Source of the DNA: UBA3855 sp964472035
GTDB taxonomy: Bacteria > Bacillota > Clostridia > Oscillospirales > Ruminococcaceae
DNA: 64,000 nt
Reading direction: 5' to 3'
Assembly (NCBI GenBank): GCA_964472035.1
Contig: CAYYIT010000006.1
Location: 4,377-68,376, forward strand
Within the stretch, counting starts at the first letter, position 1. Every line of letters starts with the position of its first letter. Below, in pieces: positions 51,905-60,890 of this stretch. Below the pieces are notes generated by a model, which ran no database searches, was not told where the DNA came from, and was given only the letters and a program-made list of their open reading frames with translations. Position numbers and translations under genes: made by a program.

Positions 51905-52537
51905 ATGGAACAGAACACAATCGAGACAAACGAGAACATCGAAAAGAAGACGACCGGCAGTACCATTCTCAATGATATTCTGGATATCATCGAAACCGTG
52001 CTGGTTTCTGTGTTTGTTGTGCTGCTGCTGTTTACGTACCTTGGGCGTCCCGTGACGGTGGACGGCAGTTCCATGAACCCGACATTGACGGACAAGGACC
52101 ATCTTCTGATGTACCGTTTTATGTATGAGCCGAAGCAGGGCGACATCGTGATCATCGATAACGAAGAGGGCTATATCTTCAATGTCAATGATCAGGTGAT
52201 CCCCAGCGGTATGTCCCTGGATAAGAACATCATCAAGCGTGTGATCGCTGTCGGCGGTCAGACGATCGATGTGGATACTGTGAACGGCCTTGTTTATGTG
52301 GATGGCGTGGCACTTAAAGAGGATTACATCAATATGCCTGCTACCGTTGATGACGGCGCCTTCCTCGGAAAGTATCCGTTCGTAGTTCCGGATGGTTATA
52401 TTTTCGTAATGGGTGATAACCGCAATAATTCTACCGACAGCCGCAATAAGCGCGTAGGCCTCGTTCCCGAGGAGGATGTGCTGGGCAAGGCGATTTTCTG
52501 TTATTTCCCCTTCAATCATATGGGATTTGTAGATTGA
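51905..52537 (+). CDS. lepB: Signal peptidase I, first copy
   Basis: 210-residue type I signal peptidase with one N-terminal membrane segment (about 25-47). Box B GSSMNPTL holds the nucleophile Ser, box D IIKRVIAVGG the general base Lys, and box E MGDNRNNSTDSR is intact. It releases secreted proteins, such as the dockerin proteins here, from their signal peptides. ATG at 51905 lies 8 bases after AAAGG; the TTG at 51884 lacks a ribosome site. Confidence 0.94.
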   Translation: MEQNTIETNENIEKKTTGSTILNDILDIIETVLVSVFVVLLLFTYLGRPVTVDGSSMNPTLTDKDHLLMYRFMYEPKQGDIVIIDNEEGYIFNVNDQVIPSGMSLDKNIIKRVIAVGGQTIDVDTVNGLVYVDGVALKEDYINMPATVDDGAFLGKYPFVVPDGYIFVMGDNRNNSTDSRNKRVGLVPEEDVLGKAIFCYFPFNHMGFVD

Positions 52538-52564
52538 TCATTGATGTGACGCAGGAGGACTGGT

Positions 52565-53179
52565 ATGCGGGAATATGTTCGTTTTTCAAAACATCGGATC
52601 GTGCACCGGATCGTTGGTGAATGTCTGGATCTGCTGGAAATGACCCTGATCACCGTTTTCTGCGTCATTCTTCTCTTTACTTATGTGCTGCATGTTGCGA
52701 CAGTTCAGGGCTCATCCATGGAACCGACGCTCATACATGAAGACAAGCTGCTGGTGCTGCAGCTGCACGGAGCTCCGGATTGCGGTGATATCGTGATCAT
52801 TGACTCCCAGCAGGCGGCACTCCTCGATGAACAGAATCAGATCTGCCTCAGCTCCGGCCTCGGCAAGAGCATCGTCAAGCGCGTGATCGCGGTGGGTGGT
52901 CAGGAACTGAACATCGACTTCGAAGCAGGTGTTGTGACTGTGGACGGCGAGGTGCTTGAGGAGCCCTATATCAATGCCCTGACGACTGTCCCGAAGAACA
53001 GCGGTGCATTTACCTATCCGCTGACGATCCCGGAGGGCTATCTCTTTGTTATGGGAGATAACCGCGGTGTGTCCAAGGACAGCCGTTATCCCGACGTCGG
53101 ACTGATCGATGAGGATACCGTGGAAGGTGAGGTGCTGATGCGCCTGTATCCCCTCTCCAAATTCGGTATCGTTCAATAG
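52565..53179 (+). CDS. lepB: Signal peptidase I, second copy
   Basis: 204-residue second type I signal peptidase, 27 bases after the first. Catalytic boxes are complete: GSSMEPTL, IVKRVIAVGG, MGDNRGVSKDSR. The sequences differ enough from the first copy outside the boxes to suggest an old duplication or different substrates. Start follows AGGAGG. Followed by rbgA. Confidence 0.94.
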   Translation: MREYVRFSKHRIVHRIVGECLDLLEMTLITVFCVILLFTYVLHVATVQGSSMEPTLIHEDKLLVLQLHGAPDCGDIVIIDSQQAALLDEQNQICLSSGLGKSIVKRVIAVGGQELNIDFEAGVVTVDGEVLEEPYINALTTVPKNSGAFTYPLTIPEGYLFVMGDNRGVSKDSRYPDVGLIDEDTVEGEVLMRLYPLSKFGIVQ

Positions 53180-53193
53180 AAAAGGAGCAAATT

Positions 53194-54078
53194 ATGGCTG
53201 AAATCCAGATCCGGAACATTCAGTGGTTCCCGGGTCATATGACCAAAACAAGAAGAATGATCGCTGCCAATCTGTCCATGGTGGACGGCGTGGTGGCACT
53301 TCTGGATGCAAGAATTCCCCAGAGCAGCTGTAATCCGGAGCTCACAAAGCTGATGAACAGCAAGCCCTACATGGTGCTGCTCAATAAAAGTGATATGGCC
53401 GATCCCGACGCCACCGCAAAGTGGATCCGCTGGTATGAGGCGCAGGGTATCCCGGCGCTTGCGATGGACTGCCTCAGCGGCAAGGGTGCAAAGAGCTTTC
53501 TGCCCGCAGTGCGCGAAAAACTCCTCAAGGAGCTCCTCGCAAAGCGTCAGAGATCCGGTATGGTCGGCAGACCCATCCGCCTGATGATCGTGGGCATCCC
53601 CAATGTCGGAAAATCCTCCTTCATCAACCGCATGGCGAAGTCCAAGCGCACCAAGGTGGAGGATCGCCCCGGCGTAACGCGCACCAAGCAGTGGGTCAAG
53701 GTGGACGAGCAGGTCGAGTTCCTCGATATGCCCGGCGTTCTCTGGCCGAAGCTCGATGACCAGGAGGCAGCCTGCCGTCTGGCGTTTACCGGCGCCATCC
53801 GTGATGAGGTGCTGGACATCGAAGCACTTGCCATGCTGCTGCTGGAATACCTGCACCGCAATTATCCGCAGATGCTCAAGGAGCGCTATAAGGTAGAAAT
53901 GGAAGAAACTGACGGCGAGAAGCTGCTCGATGCCATCGGCAGAAAGCGCGGTATGCTCCTCTCCGGCGGTATTGTCAATACAGAGCGTGCAGCGATCACG
54001 ATCCTCGATGAGTTCCGCAGTGCGAAGCTCGGCAGGATCACACTCGAATTGCCGCCCAGGGAGGAAACAAATGCGTAA
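53194..54078 (+). CDS. rbgA: Ribosome biogenesis GTPase RbgA (YlqF)
   Basis: 294-residue circularly permuted GTPase required for late 50S assembly. G4 LNKSD precedes G1 GIPNVGKSSFIN and G3 DMPGVLWPKL; N-terminal IQWFPGHMTKT is a signature. A C-terminal helical domain completes it. Start follows AAAGGAG. Overlaps rnhB by 8 bases; the rplS-lepB-ylqF-rnhB order is as in B. subtilis. Confidence 0.96.
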   Translation: MAEIQIRNIQWFPGHMTKTRRMIAANLSMVDGVVALLDARIPQSSCNPELTKLMNSKPYMVLLNKSDMADPDATAKWIRWYEAQGIPALAMDCLSGKGAKSFLPAVREKLLKELLAKRQRSGMVGRPIRLMIVGIPNVGKSSFINRMAKSKRTKVEDRPGVTRTKQWVKVDEQVEFLDMPGVLWPKLDDQEAACRLAFTGAIRDEVLDIEALAMLLLEYLHRNYPQMLKERYKVEMEETDGEKLLDAIGRKRGMLLSGGIVNTERAAITILDEFRSAKLGRITLELPPREETNA

Positions 54079-54691
54079 GGACGCATTGCTTCGCCGTCAG
54101 GCGATGCTCGAATATGACGGCCGTATGCGGCAGGAATTCGGCGTGATCTGCGGTGTGGATGAAGCCGGCAGGGGACCCCTTGCAGGCGATGTCTTCGCAG
54201 CGGCAGTCATCCTGACGGACGATTGCGGCATTACCGGACTTGATGACAGCAAGAAGCTGTCCGAGAAGCGCCGTGAGGAATTGTTCCTCGAGATCAAGGA
54301 AAAGGCAGCTGCGTGGTGCATCGGCATCGCAACGCTCGCCGAAATTGAAGAACTTAACATTCTGGGCGCTGCTATGCTTGCCATGCAGCGTGCAGTGGAA
54401 GGTCTGCAGCAGACACCGGACTATGCCCTCGTGGACGGCAACCGCTTCCCAAAGCTTGCTGTTCCCGGCGAAACCGTTGTCAAGGGCGATGCCACCTCGG
54501 CATCCATCGCAGCAGCTTCCATTCTTGCCAAAGTGGCAAGGGATCATTATATGCTCGAACAGGCTGCACTCTATCCACAGTATGCCTTCGAGAAGCACAA
54601 GGGCTATGGAACAGCGGAGCACTGCGCATTGCTGCGGCAGTACGGTCCCTGCCCCATCCATCGCCCCTCCTTCCTGAAGAAGATCCTATGA
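54071..54691 (+). CDS. rnhB: Ribonuclease HII
   Basis: 206-residue RNase HII that removes ribonucleotides and RNA primers from DNA. The DEAGRG motif (GVDEAGRGPLAGD) and later acidic residues (VDGNRFP, KGDATSASIAAASILAKVARD) build the two-metal site. ATG at 54071 follows GGAGG and overlaps rbgA; the longer frame from 53930 lies within rbgA and is rejected. Confidence 0.96.
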   Translation: MRKDALLRRQAMLEYDGRMRQEFGVICGVDEAGRGPLAGDVFAAAVILTDDCGITGLDDSKKLSEKRREELFLEIKEKAAAWCIGIATLAEIEELNILGAAMLAMQRAVEGLQQTPDYALVDGNRFPKLAVPGETVVKGDATSASIAAASILAKVARDHYMLEQAALYPQYAFEKHKGYGTAEHCALLRQYGPCPIHRPSFLKKIL

Positions 54692-55086
54692 AGCCGAAGG
54701 AAACGGGCGATATTGGTGAAGCTGCCGTATGCTTCTATCTTGAGGCGCTCGGCTATGAGATCCTGTCAAGGAATTTCCGGATCCGCGGCGGTGAGATCGA
54801 CATCGTAGCCTCCCGCGGACAGGAGCTTTGCTTTGTTGAGGTGAAAACGCGCAAGCTCGGCGCGATGGAACGCGGTGCGGAAGCGGTGACGAGCAGAAAG
54901 CAGCGTCTTCTCATCCGTGCGGCCTATGCCTACTGCCAGAAGCAGGGGATCGACGATGATGCGTGGTATATCCGCTATGACATCGCCGAGGTGACCATGT
55001 ATCACGGCAGGGTGATCGATATTGATTATCTTGAAAGTGCGTTTGATGAAACGGACTTTCATGACAATAGCCAAATTTATGATTAG
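54688..55086 (+). CDS. yraN: UPF0102 family protein YraN
   Basis: 132-residue protein with a restriction-endonuclease-like core: GEIDIVA and FVEVKTRK provide the (E/D)...D...ExK-type residues. A nuclease role is suspected but unproven. Overlaps rnhB (ATGA), a conserved arrangement. Confidence 0.92.
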   Translation: MKPKETGDIGEAAVCFYLEALGYEILSRNFRIRGGEIDIVASRGQELCFVEVKTRKLGAMERGAEAVTSRKQRLLIRAAYAYCQKQGIDDDAWYIRYDIAEVTMYHGRVIDIDYLESAFDETDFHDNSQIYD

Positions 55087-55130
55087 GAACCGTTCTGCGG
55101 CTCCGAAACGAAGAAAGAAAGGGTGGTAGT

Positions 55131-56630
55131 ATGTACTACAAAAGTACAAGAAACAGCCAGCTGCAGGTGAACAGCGCCACAGCAATCGCACAGGGAATTT
55201 CCACGGACGGAGGACTGTTCGTTCCTTCCGAGATCCCGCAGATTTCCATGGATGAACTCAAGGCATTGGCCGATATGTCCTATGCACAGAGAGCGGATGT
55301 TGTGTTCGGTAAGTTCCTGACGGATTTCACCGCTGAGGAGATCTCCTATTGTACTTCCAATGCATACAATACTAAGAATTTTGAAACTGAGAATATCGCA
55401 GAGCTGACCGATGCGTTCGGTGATGCGCATATCCTTGAGCTGTGGCATGGTCCGACCTGCGCCTTCAAGGACATGGCACTCCAGATCCTGCCGTATCTCC
55501 TGACCACTTCCCTGAAGAAGAACGGCGAGGACAAGAAGGTCGTCATCCTCGTTGCGACCTCCGGCGATACCGGTAAGGCTGCGCTTGAGGGCTTCAAGGA
55601 CGTTCCCGGCACAGAGATCATGGTATTCTATCCGCAGGACGGCGTAAGCTCCATGCAGAAGCGCCAGATGCGTACCCAGGAGGGTGAGAATGTCGGTGTC
55701 TGCGCACTCGAGGGCAACTTTGATGACTGCCAGAACGGCGTTAAGATGATCTTCACCGATGCAGCTGTCAAGGAAAAGCTCGCAGCAGGCGGCAAGATGT
55801 TCTCCAGCGCAAACTCCATCAACTGGGGCAGACTTGCTCCCCAGATCGTTTACTATGTATCCTCCTATGCCGAGATGGCAAAGAAGGGCTACATCCAGTT
55901 CGGTGAGACCATGAATGTCGTTGTTCCTACCGGTAACTTCGGCAATATTCTGGCTGCTTACTATGCAAAGCTCATGGGCGTGCCGATCGGCAAGCTGATC
56001 TGCGCTTCCAATATCAATAAGGTTCTGACCGATTTCATCGATACCGGTGTGTACAACAGAAACCGTGATTTCTACGCAACCTGCTCTCCGTCCATGGATA
56101 TCCTGATCTCCAGCAATCTGGAGCGTCTGCTGTATCTGCTGACCGACGGCGATGATGCACAGATCCGCGAATGGTTCGGTGCGCTGTCCGCAGAGGGTAC
56201 CTACGAGGTTTCCGAGGACGTGAAGAAGAAGCTGCAGGCTGACTTCATCGGCGGCTTCTGCGATGATGCAGAAACCAAGAAGACCATCCATGACTTCAAG
56301 GAAAAGTATGGCTACACCTGCGATACCCATACCGCAGTTGCTGTAAAGGTATACATGGATTACATCGCAAAGACAGGCGATGCCACCAAGACCCTGATCG
56401 CTTCCACCGCAAGCCCCTACAAGTTCAGTGAGAGCGTGCTTGAGGCGATCGAAGGTGAGGTAAAGGCTGAGGACGAGTACGAGATGGTTTCCCGTCTGAA
56501 CGAGGTTTCCGGTCTTGCTATCCCGCAGTCCCTTGCGGATCTGAAGGACAAGGCAGTACGCTTCTCCGATGTCATCAACAAGAATGACATGGAAGCTTAT
56601 GTACTCCGCCAGCTGGGCATTGCCGACTAA
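55131..56630 (+). CDS. thrC: Threonine synthase
   Basis: 499-residue PLP enzyme converting O-phosphohomoserine to threonine, of the long bacterial/yeast type. The N-terminus MYYKSTRNSQ is typical; the PLP lysine is in HGPTCAFKDMALQ; the phosphate-binding glycine loop is ATSGDTGKAA. Start follows AAAGGGTGG. A metallophosphoesterase gene follows after three bases. Confidence 0.96.
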   Translation: MYYKSTRNSQLQVNSATAIAQGISTDGGLFVPSEIPQISMDELKALADMSYAQRADVVFGKFLTDFTAEEISYCTSNAYNTKNFETENIAELTDAFGDAHILELWHGPTCAFKDMALQILPYLLTTSLKKNGEDKKVVILVATSGDTGKAALEGFKDVPGTEIMVFYPQDGVSSMQKRQMRTQEGENVGVCALEGNFDDCQNGVKMIFTDAAVKEKLAAGGKMFSSANSINWGRLAPQIVYYVSSYAEMAKKGYIQFGETMNVVVPTGNFGNILAAYYAKLMGVPIGKLICASNINKVLTDFIDTGVYNRNRDFYATCSPSMDILISSNLERLLYLLTDGDDAQIREWFGALSAEGTYEVSEDVKKKLQADFIGGFCDDAETKKTIHDFKEKYGYTCDTHTAVAVKVYMDYIAKTGDATKTLIASTASPYKFSESVLEAIEGEVKAEDEYEMVSRLNEVSGLAIPQSLADLKDKAVRFSDVINKNDMEAYVLRQLGIAD

Positions 56631-56633
56631 CGC

Positions 56634-57323
56634 ATGAGCTTATTCGTACTTGGAGATACCCACCTGTCATTTGGTGTTCCGGAAAAACCGATGGATATTT
56701 TCAAAGGCTGGGCGAACTATCAGGTTCTGCTCGAGGAAAACTGGCGCAGCAGGATCACGGAGGAGGATACCGTGGTGCTTGCCGGTGATATCTCCTGGGG
56801 GATGACGCTGGAAGAAGCGAAGGCGGATTTCGCCTTCCTGCACCAGCTGCCCGGAAAGAAGATCATCCTCAAGGGCAACCATGACTACTGGTGGAATTCC
56901 ATGAAGAAAATGACGGATTTCTTTGCGGCAAACGGCTTTGACAGCCTCTCCATCCTGCATAACAACTGCTATGCCTACGGGGAGTACGGGATCTGCGGCA
57001 CACGCGGCTGGGTCAATATGCCCGGTGAACCTGACGATGCCAAGGTGCTTGCAAGGGAACAGCAGCGTCTGAAGGTTTCGCTTCAGGCGGCGGCTGCACA
57101 GCAGCTCAAACCCATCGTCTTTCTGCATTATCCGCCGATCTACTGGACAAACCGCAATATCCCGATGCTGGAGCTTCTCAAGGAGTTCGGTGTTGCCCAC
57201 TGCTACTACGGCCATCTGCATGGAAAATCCCATGGCAGAGCCACCCGCGGTGAGGATGACGGAATCTGCTATCACTTGATTTCTGGCGATTATTTACATT
57301 TTATTCCCGAAAAAGTGCTGTGA
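56634..57323 (+). CDS. Calcineurin-like metallophosphoesterase
   Basis: 229-residue phosphoesterase with the metal motifs GDTHLSF, AGDISWG, KGNHDYWW, and HYPP...GHLHG. The specific substrate is unknown. There is no signal peptide, so it acts in the cytoplasm. Just downstream of thrC; GC-rich like it. Confidence 0.9.
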   Translation: MSLFVLGDTHLSFGVPEKPMDIFKGWANYQVLLEENWRSRITEEDTVVLAGDISWGMTLEEAKADFAFLHQLPGKKIILKGNHDYWWNSMKKMTDFFAANGFDSLSILHNNCYAYGEYGICGTRGWVNMPGEPDDAKVLAREQQRLKVSLQAAAAQQLKPIVFLHYPPIYWTNRNIPMLELLKEFGVAHCYYGHLHGKSHGRATRGEDDGICYHLISGDYLHFIPEKVL

Positions 57324-57386
57324 TTTAGCGAATTTGTAGAAGTCGAAAAAGAAATTCAAAAATCTATAGAAAAATTCTGATAGATG

Positions 57387-57395
57387 TGTTATAAT
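57387..57395 (+). promoter_or_regulatory. Extended -10 promoter of tig
   Basis: TGT-TATAAT at 57387-57395, 65 bases before the tig start. No good -35 lies upstream; the TG-n extension may compensate. Confidence 0.6.
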
Positions 57396-57459
57396 GAATT
57401 GAATATGCTGGTCTTTTTGGACGGCATTTTGAGTGAACTAACAATTGGAGGACTTGAAA

Positions 57460-58770
57460 ATGAGTTTGAAAACAACAACAAAGACAGATGTCAATACCGT
57501 TGAACTGGTATTCGAAGTAGATGCAGCAGCATTCGAGGCAGCTGTAGAAAAGGCTTACCAGAAGGTAAAGAAGAACATCGCGATCCCCGGCTTCAGAAAG
57601 GGCAAGGTTTCCCGTAAGATGGCTGAGGCTCGCATGGGCGAAGGCGTATTCTATGAGGAAGCAGTGAACGATCTGGTGAATGCAGAGCTGACTGCTGCAC
57701 TGATGGAAGCTGAGTTCGTAATGGTGGATCGTCCCCAGGTGGAGATCGAGTCCGTCAGCAAGGAGAACGGCGTGACCTTCAAGGCACTGTGCATCACAAA
57801 GCCTGAGATCGAAATTTCCGATTATAAGGGCATAAAGGTGGCAAAGTCTGTCAAGACTATCACTGATGCTGATGTTGACAACCAGATCCAGATGCTGCGT
57901 CAGAGAAACGCAAGACTCGTGTCCGTTGATGACAGAGCTGCACAGATGCAGGATGAAGTAAACATCGACTTCGAGGGCTTCTTCGGTGATGAGGCATTTG
58001 AGGGCGGCAAGGGTGAGAATTTCCCGCTCCGTCTCGGCAGCGGCCAGTTCATCCCCGGCTTCGAGGAGCAGATCGTTGGCAAGTCCATCGGTGAGGAATT
58101 CGACGTAACCGTAACCTTCCCTGAGAACTATCAGATGGAAGACTATGCAGGCAAGGAAGCTGTCTTCAAGTGCAAGCTCAACGGCATCACTGTTGAGGAA
58201 CTGCCGGAAGTGGACGATGAGTTCATTCAGGATTCCACAGAGTTCGATTCCGTAGATGCATTCAAGGCTGATGCTAAGGCAAAGCTCGAGGCTTCCGCAG
58301 CTCGTGAGGCTGAGTCCGTTGTGGACAACGCTATCATGGAGGCTCTGATCGCTAAGGTTGACGCTCCCATCCCGAACTGCATGTTCGAGCATCGCATCGA
58401 CAACCTCGTTGCAAACTTTGAGGCTATGCTCAAGCAGCAGGGTATGGGTCTGGATCTGTACCTCCAGTACACCGGCATGGCTATGGAAGACTTCCGTGAT
58501 TCCAACCGTGACCGCGCTGTCAACGAAGTGAAGCTCCGTCTGGCTCTGGAGAAGATCGCAGAGCTCGAGAACATCGAGATCACTGAGGAAGAGATCAACA
58601 CAAGCCTCGAAGAAATGGCAGCTGCTAACAACCTGACTGTTGCAGAGGTAAAGCGCCGCATTCCTTATGTAGACTATGTAATGGATATGCGCGTGACCAA
58701 GGCAATTGAGATCGTTAGAGACAACGCTGTGATCGAGGATGTTGCAGCAGAGACAGAGGCTGCTGAATAA
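57460..58770 (+). CDS. tig: Trigger factor
   Basis: 436-residue ribosome-bound chaperone. The ribosome-binding domain carries GFRKGKVSR near residue 45; an FKBP-type domain lies about 150-240 (INIDFEGFFGDEAFEGGKG); the C-terminal helical arms follow. ATG at 57460 lies 8 bases after GGAGG, not the upstream in-frame start at 57445. Heads the tig-clpP-clpX series. Confidence 0.96.
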   Translation: MSLKTTTKTDVNTVELVFEVDAAAFEAAVEKAYQKVKKNIAIPGFRKGKVSRKMAEARMGEGVFYEEAVNDLVNAELTAALMEAEFVMVDRPQVEIESVSKENGVTFKALCITKPEIEISDYKGIKVAKSVKTITDADVDNQIQMLRQRNARLVSVDDRAAQMQDEVNIDFEGFFGDEAFEGGKGENFPLRLGSGQFIPGFEEQIVGKSIGEEFDVTVTFPENYQMEDYAGKEAVFKCKLNGITVEELPEVDDEFIQDSTEFDSVDAFKADAKAKLEASAAREAESVVDNAIMEALIAKVDAPIPNCMFEHRIDNLVANFEAMLKQQGMGLDLYLQYTGMAMEDFRDSNRDRAVNEVKLRLALEKIAELENIEITEEEINTSLEEMAAANNLTVAEVKRRIPYVDYVMDMRVTKAIEIVRDNAVIEDVAAETEAAE

Positions 58771-58787
58771 CAAATCGTATAGTGTAT

Positions 58788-58824
58788 GCGTGAGCGGACG
58801 TTGGTGTTCGCTCATGCTTTATCT
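58788..58824 (+). terminator. Hairpin between tig and clpP
   Basis: An 11-bp stem with G-U pairs (58788-58798 with 58807-58817) and an 8-base loop, followed by TTTATCT. Probably a partial terminator that reduces clpP-clpX transcription. Confidence 0.6.
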
Positions 58825-58852
58825 AAAAACCTTTTAGGAAAGGATGAGGAGT

Positions 58853-59440
58853 ATGAGTTTTATTCCCTATGTTGTGGAACAGTCCAGCCGCGGTGAGCGT
58901 TCTTATGATATCTTTTCAAGACTGCTCAATGACCGTATCATCATGCTGTGTGATCAGGTGAATGATACCACTGCAAGTCTCGTAGTGGCGCAGCTGCTGT
59001 ATCTGGAGAGCCAGGATGTGGAAAAGGATATCTCCCTGTATATCAACAGCCCCGGCGGTTCTATTACAGCCGGCATGGCGATCTATGACACGATGCAGTA
59101 CATCAAGTGCGATGTCTCCACCATCTGTATCGGTATGGCAGCATCCATGGGTGCGTTCCTGCTTGCAGCAGGTGCCCCCGGCAAGCGTTTTGCCCTGCCC
59201 AACAGTGAGATCATGATCCACCAGCCGCTGATCTCCGGCGGTCTGTCCGGTCAGTGCACTGACATTAAAATTCACTCCGATCATTTGCTCAGAACCCGTC
59301 AGAAGATGAACCAGCTGCTCTCCCAGCATACGGGTCAGACCCTCGAAGTCATCGAACGTGACACGGAGAGAGACAACTATATGACCGCTGAGCAGGCGCA
59401 GGCCTATGGTCTCGTTGATCAGGTCATTGCTAAGAGGTAA
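58853..59440 (+). CDS. clpP: ATP-dependent Clp protease proteolytic subunit
   Basis: 195-residue serine peptidase forming the tetradecameric barrel. The catalytic Ser is in GMAASMGAF, His in MIHQP and Asp in ERDTERD. ATG at 58853 lies 9 bases after AGGAAAGG and gives the usual MSFIPYVVEQ start; the ATG at 58844 abuts that site. Five bases before clpX. Confidence 0.97.
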   Translation: MSFIPYVVEQSSRGERSYDIFSRLLNDRIIMLCDQVNDTTASLVVAQLLYLESQDVEKDISLYINSPGGSITAGMAIYDTMQYIKCDVSTICIGMAASMGAFLLAAGAPGKRFALPNSEIMIHQPLISGGLSGQCTDIKIHSDHLLRTRQKMNQLLSQHTGQTLEVIERDTERDNYMTAEQAQAYGLVDQVIAKR

Positions 59441-59445
59441 CCAGT

Positions 59446-60711
59446 ATGCCGGAAAATACCTTTAAGATCTGTAATTTCTGCGGAAAAGGCGAAAACAAGG
59501 TCATGAGCATGTTTTCCGCAGGGGAATCCAATATCTGTGACGAATGCGTGTGTACCTGCTATGAGATGATCTTCGGATCCTCCGCAGGCCGCCGCAAGGC
59601 AAAGCAGCGTGAGGAAGAACGCAAGCCGCGTCAGTTCAAGCTGCTCAAGCCCGCAGAGATCAAGTCCGTCCTCGACCAGTATGTTGTCGGACAGGATCAG
59701 GCAAAGATCTCCCTCGCTGTTTCCGTTTATAACCACTATAAGCGTATCATGAGCCAGGATGACGGTCAGGATGTCGAGATCCAGAAGAGTAATGTGCTTC
59801 TGCTCGGTCCCACCGGTGTCGGCAAGACCTTCCTTGCACAGACGCTTGCAAAGATCCTCGATGTACCGTTTGCCATCGCAGATGCAACGACGATCACGGA
59901 AGCCGGCTATGTCGGCGATGACGTGGAGAACGTCCTGCTGCGTCTGATCCAGGCTGCGGATTTCGATGTGGAGGCTGCTGAGCGCGGTATCATCTACATC
60001 GACGAGATCGATAAGATCGCAAGAAAGTCCGAGAACACCTCCCTGACGCGTGACGTCAGCGGTGAGGGCGTTCAGCAGGCACTTCTGAAAATCATCGAAG
60101 GGACTGTTTCGAATGTTCCTCCGCAGGGCGGAAGAAAGCATCCGAACCAGGAGTTCATTCATATCAATACCAAGAACATCCTCTTCATCTGCGGCGGTGC
60201 CTTTGATGGACTGGAAAAGCACATCATGAAGCGCATCCAGCCCTCCGGTATGGGCTTCGGCGCAGAGGTGACTTCCAAGAAGCAGCAGATGGATAATATC
60301 TTTGCGAAGGCAATTCCGCAGGATCTTGTGAAGTTCGGTATCGTACCGGAGCTCGTCGGCCGTCTGCCGATCATCACTGCACTCGATCAGCTGGATGAAG
60401 CAGCCCTCGTCAGAATCCTGACCGAGCCGAAGAACGCACTGTTCAAGCAGTATGTCAAGCTCTTCAGCTATGACGATGTCGTTCTCGAGATCGAGGAAGC
60501 AGCACTGACCGAGATCGCAAAGCGTGCGATCTCCCAGAAGACCGGTGCAAGAGGTCTGCGTGCCATCATGGAGGACATCCTCATGGAATCCATGTTCAAC
60601 CTGCCGTCCCACGGCAATATTGCAAAGATCACCATTACCAAGGAGTCCGTCACGGACGGTGAACCGCCCATGCTGACCGATCGCCGCAACAAGGTGCTCA
60701 AGCACTGGTGA
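59446..60711 (+). CDS. clpX: ClpX unfoldase
   Basis: 421-residue AAA+ ATPase delivering substrates to ClpP. The N-terminal zinc-binding domain has two CxxC pairs (CNFCG and CDECV); Walker A is GPTGVGKT, Walker B IIYIDEIDKI, and the pore loop region is GYVGDDVE. Start five bases after clpP. Followed by a hairpin. Confidence 0.97.
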   Translation: MPENTFKICNFCGKGENKVMSMFSAGESNICDECVCTCYEMIFGSSAGRRKAKQREEERKPRQFKLLKPAEIKSVLDQYVVGQDQAKISLAVSVYNHYKRIMSQDDGQDVEIQKSNVLLLGPTGVGKTFLAQTLAKILDVPFAIADATTITEAGYVGDDVENVLLRLIQAADFDVEAAERGIIYIDEIDKIARKSENTSLTRDVSGEGVQQALLKIIEGTVSNVPPQGGRKHPNQEFIHINTKNILFICGGAFDGLEKHIMKRIQPSGMGFGAEVTSKKQQMDNIFAKAIPQDLVKFGIVPELVGRLPIITALDQLDEAALVRILTEPKNALFKQYVKLFSYDDVVLEIEEAALTEIAKRAISQKTGARGLRAIMEDILMESMFNLPSHGNIAKITITKESVTDGEPPMLTDRRNKVLKHW

Positions 60712-60731
60712 TCTGAAGAATAACGTAATTC

Positions 60732-60770
60732 AGGGTTCTTTCCGGCTTCCCGGGAGAACCCTTCCTGTTT
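60732..60770 (+). terminator. Probable terminator of clpX
   Basis: AGGGTTCT (60732-60739) pairs with AGAACCCT (60755-60762) around an inner CCGG...CCGG pairing, followed by TCCTGTTT. Confidence 0.6.
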
Positions 60771-60806
60771 CGCAGAGGGGATGACTGCCCCGCCGGAAAT
60801 TACCGC

Positions 60807-60835
60807 TTGCATTATCATCAAAAATGTTGTATAAT
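60807..60835 (+). promoter_or_regulatory. Promoter of lon-engB
   Basis: TTGCAT at 60807-60812, a 17-base spacer and TATAAT at 60830-60835. No CIRCE or CtsR operator was recognised near it. Confidence 0.82.
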
Positions 60836-60890
60836 AAATAGGATGAAGAAGTAAGAAGAATCAAAACGAATTGTAAAGTGAGGTCGAAAT

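Noticed and set aside
60712..60890. CIRCE or CtsR operator before lon, and similarly before clpP
   Set aside because: No TTAGCACTC/GAGTGCTAA dyad or tandem CtsR heptads were found.
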